A stretch of DNA of 64,000 nt from Arabidopsis thaliana. Its lineage: Eukaryota > Streptophyta > Magnoliopsida > Brassicales > Brassicaceae. The stretch lies in contig NC_003070.9 of the NCBI RefSeq assembly GCF_000001735.4, positions 24,599,971 through 24,663,970 on the forward strand, in the 5' to 3' direction. The position numbers and the translations under genes are program-made. The stretch's first letter is position 1. Every line of letters starts with the position of its first letter. The notes under the pieces were generated by a model. The model worked only from the letters and a program-made list of their open reading frames with translations. It ran no database searches and had not been told where the DNA came from. This document shows positions 59,367 to 64,000 of the stretch, piece after piece.

Positions 59367-59400
59367 AACTACGCTATGTAAAAAAAAAAACTACGCAATG
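59367..59400 (+). repeat. Target-duplicated poly(A) micro-insertion
   Basis: AACTACGCTATG (59367-59378) and AACTACGCAATG (59389-59400) enclose only a T and nine A residues. One mismatch in 12 bases; plus orientation, opposite to the poly(T) examples. Confidence 0.55.
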
Positions 59401-61835
59401 CTTTTTTATTTTATCATTTATTAGTTACGCAATTTCATCGTAGGGATAGCCATAATTACACCCACAAACGCATATATATAAAAAAAAGAATTAAAAATAT
59501 TAATTAATTAATTCAGTTATGCATGTTTAATGTATGCCTCCTTTACGGAACAAAAAATTACTTATATTTAAAGTGATCTCTATTTAAACTTTTTTCATTG
59601 AAACTTTTTGTACTCGTATTTCTTAATTTATTCAAAATGCATGTGACTTAATTCTATTAATTTATTTTCCGAGGAAGAACTGAAGAAAAAACAAACAAAA
59701 GCAGATGCTTTAATTTCTGATCGTACGTAGAATTTGGACCTTCACATTACCAACCAAATAGCTTGTTCTCTTTTTTCTTTTCTTTTTTGATTAAAAGTGG
59801 AGACATGGTAGCCTTTTTCTGGACTCTAGTTTGTTAGAGAGGTCTTTTTACAAATCGATATCGAACATAACCTTTTGTGGATTTTCTTATAAAAAATGAA
59901 AATAATAGTAAAAAAATCATAAAAAATATTTTGTGTTTTTTTTTTTTACATTTTGAACTAGTTATAATAATAGAGAGAAGAAATATAACAAGTACTAGTA
60001 TAACATGTCACCATCATTGAGAGGTTAGTGTGGATGGTCTCTTGCTAAAATTAGACTGCGTGAGAATGTAAAAATGTAAATAGATAACGATCTTGTTTGC
60101 AGTATACGATTAAAAAAACTCTACCAAAATATTCCTCCCATCTAATTTTCATACAGTTGAGTTTAAACTTGAATATGATATTTTTCTAATTTTACTATAT
60201 TGAAGAGAATTTGTACATTACGACTAAATACGGACTCACATTTTTTTTTCAAAATAGCAATGAGAGCAAACGAATATTTTTGGTTACATCATTTGAATGA
60301 TTTTACCTTTCATTTAACTTTAGTTTTTTTTTCTCCTAACATTCTTTACTTATGTGGGTGCCCTAATTGGCTAATTTATCCAACAAAGTTTACGAGTTTG
60401 GGTTTATGGCTTTATGCTATGATATACTTTTGTTAGGGATTTTAATTGATAAATTAGATGTGCACGTTAAAAATAATATATTTATGAATTTTTTTTGTTT
60501 AACTTACATATGGAAGTCTAATGATCATGGTTTAAGATTTAATTTTGGCAGGGAGAAAAAGTCACCCGTTAAATGACAGTTAACAACATATTTACTCCGC
60601 CTTCATTGCTAAATGCTAGCTAAATATATAGACTTTCACTTATTACCATTTTTTGCTATCTACCAAATTTATTCTTAATTAAACAAACTTAACAAGTGTT
60701 GTTGGTTTTTTCCTAGTTAAGAAACTCAAGAGAGAAGAAAGATATATAATAAATTAAACAAGTTTTTGTAGAATTTTGTGGAAATGAGAACGAGGTAAAA
60801 AGGAGGGAAAAATAAATGGAAAAATTTGGTAAGAGAAAGAATCGTTGAAGCTCGAAAGCTACGCGGACCAATGAAAAGAAAAATGATTTAACTTACTTGT
60901 ACAATTCAAATAGTTCAGTTTATTATTGCATCTGCAACTTGCAAATGTTGATGTCGACACTTTATGAAGTGTAGATGCCGACGCAAAATGTGTTCATTTT
61001 CAACCGCAAATAATGTTTTTATAAATCCATATAGATACGATTTGTTATAGAAATGGTAATATAATTTACCAGTATAATGTAGTGGTAAGCAATGGTGTCA
61101 TACAGTTAAGAAACAATTAAACAATGTGGTAAGAGTTGACGGTAAAAAAAAAAGACAAACTAAAAAAAAAAAGGATAGAAAGCAATATTACAATTTCTTT
61201 TATACTTATTATTTAGTTATTTACAGTTTAATAAACTTTTTACAATTTTTGTTTTGAAATAAATCATATGAAATATAAATTTATAACCTCTTTACCGTTT
61301 CAAAATGATGATGGTAAAAAACTAGCGGTAAAAACTTTGTATCCCATGTCTTGTTTTCTTTTTTTCTGTCGCTAACTCATTAGTAATTCATTTGTTTTGT
61401 TTTGTCTCAATTAATTAGTACAGAATTATATGTATAATTGGTACCAAGCAGGTTAGTCACTCATACGATGTTTAAGGGAAATAATACCGTTTTAATCTAT
61501 TAAAGAAACCAAGATTTTCATAATTTTAGGTTTTGGTTCATACACAATTTTAAAATGATAGATTAGATAAAAAAAAAATGTTAGATATATGGCGGTAAAA
61601 TTACATTACGAATACTGAATAATATTTCACACATCGTCTCTATGAACATTAATAAATTAAACGTTACGTTTTTTTTTTTTTTTTACAATGACGTGCTTAA
61701 GTGCCTAAGCTGACTAATCGCATAGTTGAATTAGTACACTAATTCCGGCACAATATAAAAGGTAAACATTATTCCAATAATTGAATTAGAATCTGAATCT
61801 CAACTAACTTAGAATATATTAAAGTCAAATCTGCA

Positions 61836-61935
61836 TATCTAGTGGTTCCATGTACCTCATCATTTATGTCCTCTCGCGATCGAGCCCCCTCATCTATGAC
61901 TATGCCTACATATTTGCAGTTAAAAAAATAAAATC
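61836..61935 (+). mobile_element. Possible tRNA-derived SINE fragment
   Basis: TATCTAGTGGTTCC (61836-61849) resembles a polymerase III A box and GCGATCGAGCCCC (61876-61888) resembles a B box, about 40 bases apart as in tRNA-derived SINEs. An A-rich tail TTAAAAAAATAAAA follows near 61920. It is short and no clean target duplication was found. Confidence 0.35.
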
Positions 61936-62392
61936 TACAACTAATACTTTTTCCTTAATTTGCACGAAGTAAAATTCTAAATCATCCTGTATACTAAAAC
62001 ACAGAGTAGCTTAATTATAGACGAAGTAAAATTCAACGCCGAAAATGTATCACTTTTTTAGAAAAAAAAGAAGAGTATTATGTATAATAATAACGTTTTT
62101 CTATATAATAGTATATTTCTTATTAGATGTATACTATAGTTAAATATCCATGATTGGTCTCCTCTTACATACGCAAGAAGGACATTAAGGGACAAGTGTT
62201 AGTCAACTTTGCCTTTTGGAAGATACTTTAGCCATTGTCACTCTAGTTAATCATAGAGGTTAAGGCTTAAATTTGGCCTTAAGTACACTGGTACAGTTAC
62301 ATATTCTAATCACTTATACAAACTTATTCGTTTTTATTTCTTTTCTCGAATATAAAAAGAAAAACAATAATACTTGGAGATGAAGAACCGGA

Positions 62393-62795
62393 GAGATCTC
62401 CCAACCAAAAACTTACAATTTCATATACTTATCTAGGATGCCTTCAGGTCATCGCATAAACATGTAACCAACAATGATGATGTACTTCTATCAGGTTTTC
62501 GATTAACTATGAACATGATGGTGATCACAAACACGATCCCACGATTATGTATAAATGTTGATAATCTAACCGTTGGGTATTGTAGCTGTTTTGATCCTAA
62601 GATCGGTTATGAATGTCGATGATGATTTGATGGCCGGATATAAAACTATTATTTTGAAGATATGTTCAACTTCACATGTATTACCATGTATGAAATTATC
62701 GGGTGATATTTAAAGACCGAGAACCAAAGATTGATTGAGATCTTCCAACAGAAAATTTAAAATTTCGTATATTTATCGAAGAAGATATGAAGGCT
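62393..62795 (+). repeat. Weak diverged direct repeat
   Basis: GAGATCTCCCAACC at 62393 and GAGATCTTCCAACA at 62737 begin two segments of about 55 bases that match loosely (AATTTC-TATA-TTATC, then A-GG). Old duplication, unknown origin. Confidence 0.45.
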
Positions 62796-64000
62796 GAAAA
62801 CGAGATGTTATCGATCTAATATCAAGAAACCTACATATCATCAATTATATATGTTTGAGGAAATCTAAAAGCATATAAATATTTTAAGTTGTGAAAATTA
62901 GATGTCGTACAAAACTTAAATGCTAAAGTGAGAAATGCGGAGAAGGGAAACCGGAGATATGATCGTAAATGTCATATTCTTTTCGGAAGTTTATTTAAAA
63001 AATTTGGTACCAATTTCCGAATTCATAGCCCCACCACGTAAAAGTATATATGTAGATGCTATTTTTATAAATAACCTACCAAAACGTACAGCCTCACATG
63101 GTTTGGTAGAACATTTCTAAATGGTTAAGTTTACACTTGTTTATCTATAATTTTGTTTGATGGTTATTCAATATTGGTTTAAGCGATTGATCATTATTCA
63201 ACCTTGTTCTTGTATGTAGTAGTTATATATCTTTAATCATCTACATCTTATTTTGAAATTTCCGGAAGTTTACTATTACTATTACTTGAAAAAAAGAAAA
63301 CATTGTGCACAGACATCTACTCTTTAGTATAATTTTAAATTATGTTCTAGAGAATTTGTTTTGGCTCATTTTAAGTAATGTTTTCAACTATAAATGTATT
63401 TAGTATTTTTTGACCAATGATATTTTATGGTATATTTTTTGCTTGGTTAAATTAATTGTAGATAATAATATTTTATGTAAAATAAGTAAATTAAATGAGA
63501 TTTTTGTGATGTTTTAATATGTGCGCAAATCACTATAAAAATAATTCTAAATCTATTAGAAAGGACCAAATAACCTGTCAAAATATTTAAACTTCCTGTA
63601 ACAAAAAAGGTTCTTTTCATTTTCTATTTATTTGATACGATGAAATTCAAAACTTTGGACCCATTTTTTAGCCTGTTCTACAAGAATTCAAATTTTCTTG
63701 TGGATAATTTATCTAGAACAATATATAATACAGTATAAGTAAAAAAAAATCAGTTTTTTTTAATGTATTCATGAAGTTGACAAAAAAAAAAACGTAAAGT
63801 TGCTTACATAATGTATTTCTATAAGATTCTTACATAATGTTTTAGTGTCATTATTTGAGAAAGTCGTTGTTAGCTTAAATAAAAAATCTAATCTACTAAT
63901 AATACATATTTATTGTAATAAGTTTGCAACGAACATGCATCCAAGTCCACCATATATATATATGTAGATAAAATAGGTAATTTGTTAGCTGACGATTAAC

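Larger units (their letters stand above)
57674..64000. other. 6.3-kb gene-poor region to the end of the window
   Basis: A/T-rich DNA with no supported gene. Structured points: a 16-base direct duplication at 58237/58285, a less AT-rich block at 58470-58620, an A-rich micro-insertion at 59367, a SINE-like A/B box pair near 61836-61888 and a weak duplication at 62393/62737. The 61-residue frame at 62935 lies next to that duplication and is not recognised. Confidence 0.45.

Noticed and set aside
62935..63120. 61-residue frame
   Set aside because: No recognisable domain and no promoter; possibly a transposon fragment, but unsupported.
1..64000. CRISPR arrays, phage or bacterial gene clusters
   Set aside because: No regular repeat-spacer pattern or prokaryotic gene organisation is present; all supported genes are plant nuclear genes.

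Overview
This is nuclear DNA from a plant, and the proteins point to Arabidopsis thaliana. The sequence is about two-thirds A+T, genes are split by short GT..AG introns, intergenic spacers are 0.3 to 8 kb, and several proteins are recognisable Arabidopsis products. From memory, their order (Hikeshi-like, TIR-NBS, thionin, DUF577, AAE11, Gfo/Idh oxidoreductase, ZFP4, CLE18, TMK1, PUB20/CMPG1, MMD1, aspartyl protease, unknown protein, GLN1;2) matches chromosome 1 around At1g66080 to At1g66200. Locus names are recall and were not looked up. Exon limits were read by hand from splice sites; each joined frame stays open and gives the expected family length.

Layout. 0-5 kb: a Hikeshi-like gene (minus) and a truncated TIR-NBS immune gene (plus) with a Helitron-like insert in its intron. 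5-10 kb: a three-exon thionin gene (minus) set among small repeats and a foldback element, then an intronless DUF577 gene (minus). 11-17 kb: a hAT-type miniature element with a perfect 8-bp target duplication, then a peroxisomal acyl-activating enzyme and an oxidoreductase (both plus). 17-20 kb: an orphan promoter with a short spliced open frame and a field of rearranged repeats. 20-29 kb: the zinc-finger repressor gene ZFP4 (minus, with a leader intron and a uORF), about 6.4 kb without a convincing gene, then the peptide-hormone gene CLE18 (minus). 31-42 kb: the receptor kinase TMK1 (plus), the U-box E3 ligase PUB20/CMPG1 (plus), the meiotic PHD protein MMD1 (minus) and a possible 65-residue protein. 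42-64 kb: an aspartyl protease (plus), an unknown basic protein (minus) and a ten-exon cytosolic glutamine synthetase (minus), separated by long gene-poor stretches with repeat debris.

These genes are not an operon or pathway. Three bear on defence (TIR-NBS, thionin, PUB20/CMPG1), two on signalling at the cell surface (CLE18, TMK1), one on male meiosis (MMD1) and one on nitrogen assimilation (GLN1;2).

No CRISPR, phage or bacterial system is present, and I saw no intact tRNA or rRNA gene. The most interesting signals are (1) CLE18, whose CLE and CLE-like (RGF/GLV type) motifs lie on two copies of an intragenic tandem duplication, and (2) a recurring scar: 12-16 bp direct duplications enclosing only a short poly(T) or poly(A) run plus a few other bases, seen six times.
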